The notes under the pieces: model-generated | The model's database searches: none | Told to the model about the DNA's origin: nothing | The model's input: only the letters and a program-made list of their open reading frames with translations | Position numbers and translations under genes: made by a program | DNA from: a virus | Reading direction: 5' to 3' (one strand) | IMG/VR virus record: IMGVR_UViG_3300032020_000050 | Coordinates: 1 to 23,295 of that record | Length of the DNA: 23,295 nt | In this document: positions 12,014-20,311 of the stretch, piece after piece | Numbering within the stretch: position 1 is the stretch's first letter | Layout of the letters: each line of letters starts with the position of its first letter

Positions 12014-12274
12014 CTATCGCCTCAGTATGAAGTCTGCCGCGAGTCCGAGTCCGAGCATGATAAATCCGATGAAGTACGCGAGAGCGGTCCGGTCGTCGTT
12101 GGAATGCTCTTCCTCGTGGTCATCCTTGAACTTGCCCAATATTTCGACCTTGCTCTCCGTGACTGCGACCTTGGTGCATAGGATGTTGAGCTTCGTGAGT
12201 ATCTCGTGATGCTCACTGCGATTCTCCGTCCGAAGCGTCTCTAGCGCGAATGTCAATGCTCGTTCGTCGTCCAT
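12014..12274 (-). CDS. Coiled-coil protein with C-terminal TM helix (XhlA-like)
   Basis: An 86-residue protein starting MDDERALTFALETL. The first 45 residues form a likely coiled coil, followed by an acidic linker (KDDHEEEHSNDD) and one membrane helix (ALAYFIGFIMLGLGLAADFI) ending in RR. This plan matches XhlA/hemolysin-type holin-associated proteins, though the location inside the tail module is unusual for lysis genes. The ATG at 12274 is chosen over GTG 12283 because GAGGTG sits 6 nt before it. It could instead be a tail component that inserts in the membrane. Confidence 0.6.
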   Translation of the reverse strand: MDDERALTFALETLRTENRSEHHEILTKLNILCTKVAVTESKVEILGKFKDDHEEEHSNDDRTALAYFIGFIMLGLGLAADFILRR

Positions 12275-12284
12275 TTCCAACACC

Positions 12285-13217
12285 TCACGCGACCGCTATA
12301 TTCTTGAATCGGATTCGTAACGGTTGTATCATGATGGTTCGCTTGAACTCTGGGAGGTCGTCGTCTTCGAGCATTATCTCCCCGTTCGCTAGTGTGATGG
12401 TATCATCGTCTATCGGGATCGTGAGGGCCGTAATCGCAGAACCCGCCAACTTCGCCGTGTTGTAAGTCTCATTCTCCAAGTCGACCTCGCAGGTGAAGAT
12501 GATGTCTCTCTTGCCTTCCTGTATCGCTCTTGCGCAGTGGTAATAGAGTGTGTCTGCCCCGTAGATGTTCCCCATCGTCACATCCAAGCCATTGTCTATC
12601 TCGATGCTCCAATTCTTAGGATGCCAGTCGACCAAACCGCCCGCCGCTATGTTGATTTGGGAGACCCCGCTCCAGGTCAATATGGCAGTCGTGACATCGG
12701 TGGCATTTGCGCCAACGACCACACCCGCTTGTAGCCCGGCCAATGTCTTCGAAACGCTCTTCTCGACCCATCTTGCTATGACATCCGCCTCGAAGTCGAT
12801 GAGCTGTCCCGGTCCGTCGCAAGACAGTTTCAGTTTGTTTATCTTGCATCCATTGAAGTGCCAGTACACGTCCGCCGCCAAATCGAACCGAAACTGCGCC
12901 GAGAATGATGGCAGGTGCTCGGTGAGCGCGGTGATACTACCCATGCCGAACATAGCCCAGAAGTCACGCCATTGGATCGCCACTGATAAGGCTCTCGACC
13001 ACCCCTTCAGTTTAAATCCGATGTCCCACGCACCTTTAGTGACGTCCGAGAACGACCTCGATGTGGACCCTAGATGAAACGCCTGGTGAGCATTGACCTT
13101 CGGCTTCGCTGATTCGATAGTACATCCCCACACTAGGGCCGTCGCGGGAGTCGTTCCGTAAGTGCCTTCGGTTATGTAGTTGAAGTTCGCTAGTTCCCCG
13201 GGCGAGTAGTTTGCCAT
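12285..13217 (-). CDS. Major tail tube protein
   Basis: A 310-residue protein beginning MANYSPGELANFNYITEGTYGTTPA, the usual opening of siphovirus-type tail tube proteins (an E-x-TYGTTP motif near residue 17). Repeated beta strands such as FKLKGWSRALSVA, INKLKLSCDGPGQLIDFEADVIA and WSIEIDNGLDVTMGNIYG suit the two-sheet tube fold, probably a duplicated domain given the size. It follows the tail terminator gene with TAATG overlap. Its presence shows a real tail rather than a tailless capsid. Confidence 0.75.
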   Translation of the reverse strand: MANYSPGELANFNYITEGTYGTTPATALVWGCTIESAKPKVNAHQAFHLGSTSRSFSDVTKGAWDIGFKLKGWSRALSVAIQWRDFWAMFGMGSITALTEHLPSFSAQFRFDLAADVYWHFNGCKINKLKLSCDGPGQLIDFEADVIARWVEKSVSKTLAGLQAGVVVGANATDVTTAILTWSGVSQINIAAGGLVDWHPKNWSIEIDNGLDVTMGNIYGADTLYYHCARAIQEGKRDIIFTCEVDLENETYNTAKLAGSAITALTIPIDDDTITLANGEIMLEDDDLPEFKRTIMIQPLRIRFKNIAVA

Positions 13218-13630
13218 TATTCCATCTCCTTTATGATATCAAAGTTGACGACGTAGATGTGTCTCCCTTTCGCGTCTCTCCCCAATGAAGAGGGCGATTG
13301 CTTGGCCGCGATCCAATAATAAATCGTGCCGTTGATTGTCGTGCGCGTGAGCTTGTGAAGCGTGTGCATTACATGGTAAGCGTTGTCGTATGCGGTGTCG
13401 TGAGAGACCGCGCGCACGCGAACTTGTATATTAGGAAACTCCCCCTCCCAGTCTACAGATGGTGGGATTCCCCCGTATGCAAACACCGCAATACAGTCAT
13501 CCGGGAGGGTGGGTAGCGTGTTCTCGAATATCGTTCCCGTTGAGGGGGTGATAGTCGTGCCGACGATATGACCGGCTACACCTACCGCCCCTGTCACGAG
13601 CTGAGCGACAATATCCTCAGTAAGAACCAT
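13217..13630 (-). CDS. Tail terminator / minor capsid protein (PF12691-like)
   Basis: A 137-residue protein. A helix near the start (MVLTEDIVAQLVTGAV) is followed by LPDDCIAVFAYGGIPPSVDWE and IQVRVRAVSHDTAYDNAYHVMHTL, the layout of the phage minor capsid/tail terminator family that caps the tail tube and joins it to the head. Position between gp10-like and tube genes agrees. ATG at 13630 lies immediately after the upstream stop. Confidence 0.7.
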   Translation of the reverse strand: MVLTEDIVAQLVTGAVGVAGHIVGTTITPSTGTIFENTLPTLPDDCIAVFAYGGIPPSVDWEGEFPNIQVRVRAVSHDTAYDNAYHVMHTLHKLTRTTINGTIYYWIAAKQSPSSLGRDAKGRHIYVVNFDIIKEME

Positions 13631-13631
13631 T

Positions 13632-13973
13632 TCAAATCCCCAGTATCCTGTTCACTTCGCTATGGACCGCTTCCGGGATGTTCTTTGAATACATCTGAAG
13701 AGGCTCCTCCAAGAACTTCGCTTTCGTGGGCGGGTGATGATATGCCTCTAGGTTTTCGTGTACCCACCAAGCATACTCCGCGCTGTAACCGATGGTTGCG
13801 AGAATCTGCCCATAACCGAGAACCGGCTCTGAGACATATCCCGACCCTCTGAGGTATCCTGTCTTCACCGGGCATATCTTCTTCGACTCGGTGAGGATTT
13901 CCTCAAGTACGCGCTGTAAAGCTATGGAGACTTCGCCCGGGTACTGGTCGGCCAACCCTCTAAGGTGATCCAC
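13632..13973 (-). CDS. HK97 gp10-like head-tail joining protein
   Basis: A 113-residue protein with the family signature: an N-terminal helix, then KKICPVKTGYLRGSGYVSEP (PVxTGxLR is the hallmark), IGYSAEYAWWVHENLEAYHHPPTKAKFLEEPL and a closing helix. Gp10-like proteins act at the head-tail connection. The only start codon in frame after the previous stop is GTG at 13973, giving a shorter N-terminus than usual; the open frame continues a dozen codons upstream (VEIQVPNAQ) without ATG/GTG/TTG, so a rare start codon (ATT) there is possible. Confidence 0.75.
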   Translation of the reverse strand: MDHLRGLADQYPGEVSIALQRVLEEILTESKKICPVKTGYLRGSGYVSEPVLGYGQILATIGYSAEYAWWVHENLEAYHHPPTKAKFLEEPLQMYSKNIPEAVHSEVNRILGI

Positions 13974-14001
13974 GATTGCCTGCGCGTTAGGTACTTGAAT
14001 C

Positions 14002-14751
14002 TCAACCGTGTTCGTTCACCTTGAATGCCCAGAGTCTCTTACGTGTAGAGGGTAGATGTTCGCGGATGTACACTTTCAGTTGTGTCTCCGCCATCGTCTC
14101 GCGTTCATTTGCCAGAATCATCGGGTCGGGACTGGAACCCCCGTCCGTGTTTATTGAACCCGAACGTGTCCCGTCTGCGAACATCCGGCGCATCACCATA
14201 GCGAACGCCTTGTTGAGTCCGATTGCTCTTAGGTTTATGTCGCTCGCACTCGATACGGTGATTCCGTCCATCGCCAATCGAGAGTTGATTTCATTCGTCG
14301 CTTGACCGAGGATCTCGTGTAGAACCGCCTCCGTCAGAGTGCTCCCGGTAAGATTGACAAGTTCGGTTGAGGTTGCGTATGTGTAGGGGTCGGTGATGTA
14401 TTCGGGATTGTTTAGGACGAGTCCTGCCGGAAATGTTCCGGTGTAGTCTCTGAAAATACACCGGGTAGCCACTCCCGTTACGAGTGAAGATGGAAGAGTC
14501 CATCTGTAATCGGGATACGAATTGGCCGACTTGATGGTGCACTTGCTCGTCGAGTTCCCGTTCACGATTATGACGATGTTGCTCGCGGCGGGAAGGAATC
14601 CCGCGCCGAGCGCGTCGTCGAATTCCAAAATCGAACCCGAGTCCATGATGAGCGTTCCTGTTCCCGTCGTGCTCGTCATCTGAAACCATGTCTCAGTGCT
14701 GTCCGCGATTATCGTATGCGTCGTTCCATTGAAGTCCAGTGTTCCAGACAT
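14002..14751 (-). CDS. Neck adaptor-like protein with N-terminal beta domain
   Basis: A 249-residue protein in two parts. Residues 1-105 (MSGTLDFNGTTHTIIAD, GTLIMDSGSILEFDDALG, NIVIIVNGNS) form repeating beta strands of a solenoid or G8-like domain. Residues 120-249 (TELVNLTGSTLTEAVLHEIL, ATNEINSRLAMDGI, NKAFAMVMRRMFADG, QLKVYIREHL) resemble the helical gp6-like head-tail connector that forms the ring below the portal. The next gene is gp10-like, as expected after an adaptor. GAGGTG precedes the ATG. A fusion of surface and adaptor modules is unusual; adaptor identity is inference. Confidence 0.5.
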   Translation of the reverse strand: MSGTLDFNGTTHTIIADSTETWFQMTSTTGTGTLIMDSGSILEFDDALGAGFLPAASNIVIIVNGNSTSKCTIKSANSYPDYRWTLPSSLVTGVATRCIFRDYTGTFPAGLVLNNPEYITDPYTYATSTELVNLTGSTLTEAVLHEILGQATNEINSRLAMDGITVSSASDINLRAIGLNKAFAMVMRRMFADGTRSGSINTDGGSSPDPMILANERETMAETQLKVYIREHLPSTRKRLWAFKVNEHG

Positions 14752-14754
14752 TTT

Positions 14755-16584
14755 CTACACCTCACACCATCTATGCATGACCGGAATGAAACAGTCAATA
14801 TCCAACCAGTTGAGAACCGCGCTTCCGAGATTGTCAATCATTATCATCTTGCGGAGGCCCGTTGTCGCGACTGGCATATCGGCGGCCCCGATTTGCAGGA
14901 CGAGTTTGTCTTGATTATAGACATCCATCCCGGTGGCTGTCTGTCGCAGCTCCCACTTCATCGCCAGATTGCCGGGGGCAACTACCCCAGTATCGAGGTT
15001 CTTCACCACACCAGATCTGGCAACCTTCACGACATAGTTTGCGCTAACTCTGGTATCGAGACAGATGAGAACGCAGTCCGTGTTCAATGGTCCGAGCGCT
15101 CCTCGGTCATCGGAGAATCCGACAGCGTAGAATACATCCGCATTGCTGTATTCCCTGAAAACCGCGTATAGGCCCAACCCCCCTTCTCGAAGATTGTAAT
15201 TCTTGTCTTGACCTTCCATCCATGTCGGATTCCCGATTCCTACTTCTGTTTGAACCCGCCAGAACCCGCCCGAATCTCCTATGGTATTGATGCCGTGATT
15301 CGTTCCCATGTTGCAGTACCACTTCGCGCCGCAGGCTTTCGCAGTGGCCGACCAGTCTATTTCGTGACCATCTGATGCATCCAAGATGCAGATTCCTTTC
15401 GCGAACAGATTTCCTTGAAGGTCGATGTCTCTCATGTCCGGGACGATGGAATTAATCGCGGGGACTGCGATGAATATTTCCTCGAACGCCGCGCCCGAGG
15501 CATTGAAGAACATGAGAACCTTTCCCTCGGTATTGACTAGGTGAGGTCTCCAGAAAGTCTTTACGAACATTCTCCAAGTCTCTGAGGTCATAACGGGATT
15601 GTCGACGGATTTCGTCCATGTTACCAAATCGGTGGAATACGCCATCCCAAGACCTTCGGGCGGCGGTTCGCTATTCGGACTCGGGGGAGGGGAACTACAC
15701 GCACAATACGCCATGACATAATAAGCCCCGACTCGAATGATACTCGGGACACCGACCCATCCGGCATCCCATGTGTCTGCGGTGACATCGAGGAGTTTGC
15801 CTTGTTTCGTCCATGCGATTCCGTTCGTCGAGGTCGCGTAGTAGATGCGCCATCTGTAATCAGGCGCGCCATTCGGCTGGCCTGCATAGAGCATATAGTA
15901 CACCCCGTCCTTCTCCAACACCGACGGAGCCAGTATGTTCACCGTGGTCTCCGCTCCGGGTTCTAAACCGGGAGATAGGACCGGATTGAGAAGACTCCTC
16001 GTCCATGTGACGAGGTCGGTCGATGTAGCTAGACCTATTTGTTTCAGTTCGGCGACATTCATCCCTTCATAATACATATAGTAAGTCGAACCGATTTGCA
16101 GGATGGAGGCTTTGCTCGCGAACTTGTCGTCCCATTGGCCGCCTGCTCCCTCTTGAAAGACCGGGTTCGAAACACCCTTCGTCCATTGATAGAGATTCTG
16201 AGATGTTGCGAAGCCGATTCTCGCGTGGGTTCCATCATATCCGCCGTAGAACAGGTAGTAGGTGTCTCCCTTGCGAATCAACCATGGGTCGTTTATGGTG
16301 ACCGAATCCCACGCGCCTGAGATGCCCACCTTCAAAAGTTGTTCCTTGCGGATGTGCCACGGTCCTATGGGCAAGTCGTTATACCAGCGTTGATTCTGGT
16401 CCGGTTCGGAAAGCGTCATCCCTTTTGAATGCACAGACATCGCGCCGAACTTCCCGTCCTTATCGAGATATTCGAGGAGAGTGTCGTCGCTCTTTTTGAT
16501 TTCGCGGATATTCACCACTTGACCGGGTGAGGCTATGACTTCATGTGTGACTAGGTTTGGGTCTGCGGAAGTTTCTTTTCCCAT
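14755..16584 (-). CDS. GH43-like five-bladed beta-propeller virion protein
   Basis: A 609-residue protein. Residues about 90-375 contain five blades, each with the pattern P-x-(I/V)-x-(R/K)-x-G-x-YY-(L/M)-x-Y followed by IGxATSxDLxxWT (blade starts near 98, 158, 218, 279 and 345), as in glycosyl hydrolase family 43/32-type propellers. NDPW in blade 1 holds the usual Asp; the complete acid set cannot be confirmed. A Pro-rich insert (SSPPPSPNSEPPP) interrupts blade 4. Residues 380-609 form a lectin-like beta domain. It probably binds or cuts a surface glycan. ATG 16584 has GAGGAG upstream; a 10-codon frame with GGAGGG lies just before it. Confidence 0.65.
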   Translation of the reverse strand: MGKETSADPNLVTHEVIASPGQVVNIREIKKSDDTLLEYLDKDGKFGAMSVHSKGMTLSEPDQNQRWYNDLPIGPWHIRKEQLLKVGISGAWDSVTINDPWLIRKGDTYYLFYGGYDGTHARIGFATSQNLYQWTKGVSNPVFQEGAGGQWDDKFASKASILQIGSTYYMYYEGMNVAELKQIGLATSTDLVTWTRSLLNPVLSPGLEPGAETTVNILAPSVLEKDGVYYMLYAGQPNGAPDYRWRIYYATSTNGIAWTKQGKLLDVTADTWDAGWVGVPSIIRVGAYYVMAYCACSSPPPSPNSEPPPEGLGMAYSTDLVTWTKSVDNPVMTSETWRMFVKTFWRPHLVNTEGKVLMFFNASGAAFEEIFIAVPAINSIVPDMRDIDLQGNLFAKGICILDASDGHEIDWSATAKACGAKWYCNMGTNHGINTIGDSGGFWRVQTEVGIGNPTWMEGQDKNYNLREGGLGLYAVFREYSNADVFYAVGFSDDRGALGPLNTDCVLICLDTRVSANYVVKVARSGVVKNLDTGVVAPGNLAMKWELRQTATGMDVYNQDKLVLQIGAADMPVATTGLRKMIMIDNLGSAVLNWLDIDCFIPVMHRWCEV

Positions 16585-16662
16585 GTACTCATCTCCTCAA
16601 GAGGAAATCCGTCGTTCTATGCCATCCATGTCTATCCCTCCAATGAAAGGAAAGGGTTTGCC

Positions 16663-17007
16663 TCACGGTTTGTCTCCCATGAGGCGCTGCTCCAAGACGC
16701 TTGCCGTCGTGAACAGACCGATGAACAGGCCGAAGATGGCCGTGAATTGAAGTACTCCGTCTGTGAATAGCACCAATCCACCGATCACGCTCAATCCTGC
16801 TAACGGTACGCTCAGGAGCAGATGGTCTCTCAGTTTCGCCCAGTTGCCCAAGTCCGTGGGCGGCTGGAGCCAGATACCCAGACTCGCAACTACGGCAACC
16901 GCGAACGCGATGCCCAAGTTCCAGAGTTCCCCCTGAGACGCGGCGGTCGCGTACACGATTATCGCTACCACAACTGCGAGTAGCCTTGCCAACTTTGCTT
17001 GCTCCAT
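16663..17007 (-). CDS. Four-TM membrane protein, holin candidate
   Basis: A 114-residue protein with four predicted membrane helices: about 6-22 (ARLLAVVVAIIVYATA), 28-46, 63-82 and 86-105, short loops and a charged C-terminus (EQRLMGDKP). Size and topology suit phage holins of class I or II type, or a membrane protein of unknown use. No endolysin lies next to it, though the envelope of an archaeal host would require a different lysis strategy. Its ATG follows the previous stop directly (TAA then ATG). Confidence 0.6.
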   Translation of the reverse strand: MEQAKLARLLAVVVAIIVYATAASQGELWNLGIAFAVAVVASLGIWLQPPTDLGNWAKLRDHLLLSVPLAGLSVIGGLVLFTDGVLQFTAIFGLFIGLFTTASVLEQRLMGDKP

Positions 17008-17223
17008 TTAGTCACCTACTTCTGGTCTAGTCCGAATATCGTAATGTTTAATCTCTGTGCGCGAATCCTCTGGTTGAGTGTCGATTAAGAACATGTCTGG
17101 GTTCTGGTCGTTCGACTCGGTCGCTGTCGTCGGGTCGATGTCGAGCCATGTCAGTTCCTCATCGGTGAAACGATCTGGATGGATGAGTGCTAATGCGTGC
17201 TCCTCCGCCCACTTCCTCGTCAT
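17008..17223 (-). CDS. Small acidic hypothetical protein
   Basis: A 71-residue acidic protein (MTRKWAEEHALALIHPD, DEELTWLDIDPTTATESN) with no motif I recognise. The second half is rich in Asp, Glu, Pro and Thr and may be disordered. Its stop directly precedes the start of the membrane protein, so the two are likely co-translated. The start has only a weak AAGG site. Confidence 0.6.
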   Translation of the reverse strand: MTRKWAEEHALALIHPDRFTDEELTWLDIDPTTATESNDQNPDMFLIDTQPEDSRTEIKHYDIRTRPEVGD

Positions 17224-17255
17224 CCGCTTGCCTTCGTTATCCGTGCTCAGAGCCG

Positions 17256-18794
17256 TCAGGCATCACCCCATCCCTTCGGCTGATTGACGCAGAATTGTAC
17301 GGGGAACGGTCTGAGCCGAACAGCATCGTGGTCCCTGAGAATCTTTGTAGGTGTGTTTATCGTCAGAGTTCCTATCGTGTTTATCTTCCCCGCTATGCCG
17401 ATCTGCACACCAGCCGATTGAACAGTCGTCGCTCCAGCGGATGTCTTCAAATCTTTGCAGCGTGTTTCAACATCCAAAGTCAGCGTACCAGAACCGTTAT
17501 CAATATCCTGGAACGCGGTCGGCTTGCGAGATACCGCGCTGATTGAAAGATTGCCGTAGGTGTAGTACGATGAATAAGCGGCCAACCCGACCCAGACACA
17601 CGCGCCCGCCGTAAAAGTCGTGTCTATCGGATGGTGAGCACAGTCCAAGAAGATGACTGGACCCGTACTATTCACCGTGATCGCCGTGTCGGGATAGCCA
17701 CTAACGGTTTGCTCTCCTGCTCCTAGAAGTGAAACGGTGTTCGCTCCCCGTGTCAGGGTTCCGTTATTTCTGAGGTCTTTGTAGACATTGAGCGCGGCGG
17801 TCAGTGTGGTCGTTGCACCTTCGGCTACGCGAAGATGATAACATCCTGAAGCCGCGAGTTTTAAGTTTCCAACCGCCGTCATTATCAGCGTCGATGTGCC
17901 TTGAGTGAATGTTCCCGCACTTGAGTCCCAAGTTCCCGCACATGAAATGGGTGCGGCGCGTCCGTTAATAACACCTCGCGTCCCAATGGTGATATTCGTA
18001 GCATTTATGGGATAGTTGCTGGCCGAGGCGTCCAGAGTCATGTTGTAATCGACGGCCCCGGATGTGATGTTCAATGTATTCCCAAGCACGAGGGCGCTAC
18101 TGAGCGTCAGAGTGCTATGGGCGGTCGCATAAGGACAGACGACCACGACTGGCGCGGAGATTGCTCCAAGAGTTGCGGATAATGTCATTGTGGCTTGACC
18201 GGCCATCCGTATAGTGAGCGCCCCCGTTCCTGTGATGACCCCATAGTTCGTGAAAGTACCAACTATTGCGTCATTTAGGATGACCAAAAGGTTCATAGTG
18301 AAAGTCTTATCAATCGCAACACTGAACTGCTCCAGTGCATTGTTAGTCGCCCCTAGAATCATCCCGTTCCCAGCATTAACAAGTGTAACATTAGCATTAA
18401 TGTGACAACGCCAAGGGTAAAACCAATTATTCACGGTTATCGAGGTACCGTCTCCGGTCATGGTGAAGCAAAGTGTGTAATTGCTAATCGCATAAGTTCC
18501 GGTACACGAGATGTTCCCAGAACAAGTCAGTTCGTGAGTCTGATCGCCCGCAAATGTACCCGCGGTCATGGTAAATGAAGTGCACGAGAAGGTCGCGCTC
18601 ATTGTGATGACGCCACTGTAACCCGCAGCCACGGAGTAACTCCCGAAAGCCAATGCCATGTCCCACGTGCAATTGGCAGTCGAGGTAGCATTGAAAAGTA
18701 TGTTATCTCCAGTCACCGGTTTGGTGCCGCCATTCCAATTGGCGTCTGTGCTGGCAAGATTGCCACTTGTCTGTGTCCACGTCTTCGTTGCCAT
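17256..18794 (-). CDS. Large beta-solenoid surface/adhesin-like protein
   Basis: A 512-residue protein starting MATKTWTQTSGNLAST. The opening W-N-GGTKPVTGDNILFNATST is the G8-like or autotransporter-type solenoid entry motif, and short repeats with Thr, Ser, Gly, Val and Asn continue throughout (for example MSATFSCTSFTMTAGTFAG, LTLSSALVLGNTLNITSG, GTFTQGTSTLIMTAVGNL). Such right-handed solenoids make fibres or decorations that bind host surface glycans. Composition is strongly Thr/Ala/Ser-biased. It is located between capsid and neck genes rather than at the tail end. Confidence 0.65.
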   Translation of the reverse strand: MATKTWTQTSGNLASTDANWNGGTKPVTGDNILFNATSTANCTWDMALAFGSYSVAAGYSGVITMSATFSCTSFTMTAGTFAGDQTHELTCSGNISCTGTYAISNYTLCFTMTGDGTSITVNNWFYPWRCHINANVTLVNAGNGMILGATNNALEQFSVAIDKTFTMNLLVILNDAIVGTFTNYGVITGTGALTIRMAGQATMTLSATLGAISAPVVVVCPYATAHSTLTLSSALVLGNTLNITSGAVDYNMTLDASASNYPINATNITIGTRGVINGRAAPISCAGTWDSSAGTFTQGTSTLIMTAVGNLKLAASGCYHLRVAEGATTTLTAALNVYKDLRNNGTLTRGANTVSLLGAGEQTVSGYPDTAITVNSTGPVIFLDCAHHPIDTTFTAGACVWVGLAAYSSYYTYGNLSISAVSRKPTAFQDIDNGSGTLTLDVETRCKDLKTSAGATTVQSAGVQIGIAGKINTIGTLTINTPTKILRDHDAVRLRPFPVQFCVNQPKGWGDA

Positions 18795-18828
18795 CGTTAT
18801 CCCTCGTGATTGGAAAGTCTGAAAAGGT

Positions 18829-19248
18829 TTACACCGAGTCTGCTGATGTCAGCATCTCGCCTTCGCGCCCGACAAGCCCGTAGAACAGATTGACCGCGCT
18901 GATCGATTGCGCAGCATCTCCGTTCACTACAGACGTACATTCCAGCCCAGTCATGCCGTCACAGTCGATGAGCACGGGAATGCCGTACTTGACCGCCGCG
19001 CCGGATACATCCACAGTAACCGTCGTCAGGTCCGAAGTGGAATGCAATGTCGTCGCTACCCGGTCCCCGACAACCGCGGCTATGTGGAACGTGACAGTCC
19101 CGGAGCTGCCTACGTTATCGCCGGTCGCCTTCGCCTGCAAGACGCATCTCTTCGCTCGTGATACGTCAATCGCGGGAGTCTCGGTCGTATAGGTCGCGGT
19201 TGCGACTATCGTTGCTATGTCCGTTGAGAAGAACTTGCCTTTCTTCAT
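18829..19248 (-). CDS. Small beta-rich virion protein (hypothetical)
   Basis: A 139-residue protein, MKKGKFFSTDIATIVATATYTTE onwards, with alternating Val/Thr strands, GTVTFHIAAVVGDRVATTLHST, TTVTVDVSGAAVKYG and ECTSVVNGD, likely an all-beta capsid-associated or fibre-base protein. It follows the capsid gene after 51 nt and a palindrome. GGAGTGA lies 6 nt before the ATG. No family is recognised; order suggests a virion component. Confidence 0.6.
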   Translation of the reverse strand: MKKGKFFSTDIATIVATATYTTETPAIDVSRAKRCVLQAKATGDNVGSSGTVTFHIAAVVGDRVATTLHSTSDLTTVTVDVSGAAVKYGIPVLIDCDGMTGLECTSVVNGDAAQSISAVNLFYGLVGREGEMLTSADSV

Positions 19249-19293
19249 GTTTGTTCACTCCTTGAGATGGAAATGAAAAAGGTTTGAGGGGAT

Positions 19294-19308
19294 GAGTACT
19301 CAGTACTC
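19294..19308. terminator. Palindrome at the end of the capsid gene
   Basis: GAGTACT-C-AGTACTC, a perfect inverted repeat spanning the capsid gene stop codon. On the minus strand a short T run (CCTTTTTC) follows about 15 nt later. The arms are too close to form a good RNA hairpin, so it may be a processing, pausing or termination point that keeps capsid message more abundant than downstream messages; this is inference. Confidence 0.25.
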
Positions 19309-20298
19309 TATCCCGCAACACGCGCTGGTGTTGAACGAGGTGTAGGCCACCCTCATCTTCACTACCATGCCGACAAGGTCTCTGATTGGTTCCTTGTAGT
19401 CAACAGTCGTGATGTCCTGCCTCATGCCGATTGCGCCAGCCGCGCTCCTGTCGAGCAAGTACGCACCGATGTCGCCATCAAGGTCGTAGTCGAACAGTGC
19501 GCCCGCGCCTGCCGTTGGAACGGCGTTGCACAAGTGCAAGTTCACCCCGAGCAAGGTTCCCAGCCTGCCGGTCCTAGCAGTGTCGCCCAGCTCAAAGAAC
19601 CCGACCGAAGGCACATAGTCCTTCATCAGTATGGCCTTGTACTCTGGACACATGATGAGGTCGGTTCCTTGCAGATTGACCCCGCTCATCTGTCCGAGTG
19701 CTCCGGCCAGAGAACCCATGCCCAGGTTCGTGCCTGCGCAGTCGTGGTGTATCACGACGGCCTGAGTCGTGAGTGCGTCCAGAACCCTGCGGTTCAGAGC
19801 GTTCTCCAGCCTCAGTCCAGCCGCTTCCAGCTGCCACTGAATCACCGGCACAACGGCGTCATCGAGCATCTCCTGCGTGATCTCCGCTCTGTCAGCGTAC
19901 TTCTTGCAGGTGAGTGTCGCGGGCGTCGGGTGCTCGGTCGTTCTCGGAACCTCGGCTCCCTCAGCGACCTCAGACGCATAGCCCTTGGTGGCACCGATGT
20001 TCACTGTCATCGCATTGCCGGCCATCGGCCATACATTGAGTGCCTGTCTCACGCACTGCGCCGGGCACGCTCCCTTGATGATGGAGTCGTACACGGCGGT
20101 CTGTATGAGCGTGGTGTCTACCGCATCTTGGAGAAGCAGTTCCCTGATCGGGACGGTCTTCTCGCCCTGAGGCCATCCAAGCTCGGCCGGAATCCTCTTC
20201 ACGAGTTCCTTCTTCTCGGCATTGTCTGCGAACCCACCCTGTATCCTGAAGATGGGCTCAAAGTAGGCGGACAAGTCTCTTATTGGTTTGTTTTCCAT
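19300..20298 (-). CDS. Major capsid protein (HK97 fold)
   Basis: A 332-residue protein, about usual length for HK97-like capsid proteins processed or not. Features are an N-terminal helical stretch (1-70), AVDTTLIQTAVYDSIIKGACPAQCVRQA, the E-loop/P-domain segment AEGAEVPRTTEHPTPATLTCKKYADRAEITQEML, the spine helix (VIQWQLEAAGLRLENALNRRVLDAL) and the A-domain strands ending YLLDRSAAGAIGM and VVKMRVAYTSF. It is flanked by the protease/cement genes, the standard arrangement. GGAGGGG precedes the ATG at 20298. The gene is relatively GC-rich and codon-biased, as expected for abundant protein. Confidence 0.85.
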   Translation of the reverse strand: MENKPIRDLSAYFEPIFRIQGGFADNAEKKELVKRIPAELGWPQGEKTVPIRELLLQDAVDTTLIQTAVYDSIIKGACPAQCVRQALNVWPMAGNAMTVNIGATKGYASEVAEGAEVPRTTEHPTPATLTCKKYADRAEITQEMLDDAVVPVIQWQLEAAGLRLENALNRRVLDALTTQAVVIHHDCAGTNLGMGSLAGALGQMSGVNLQGTDLIMCPEYKAILMKDYVPSVGFFELGDTARTGRLGTLLGVNLHLCNAVPTAGAGALFDYDLDGDIGAYLLDRSAAGAIGMRQDITTVDYKEPIRDLVGMVVKMRVAYTSFNTSACCGIEY

Positions 20299-20311
20299 TT
20301 GTGTCCCCTCC

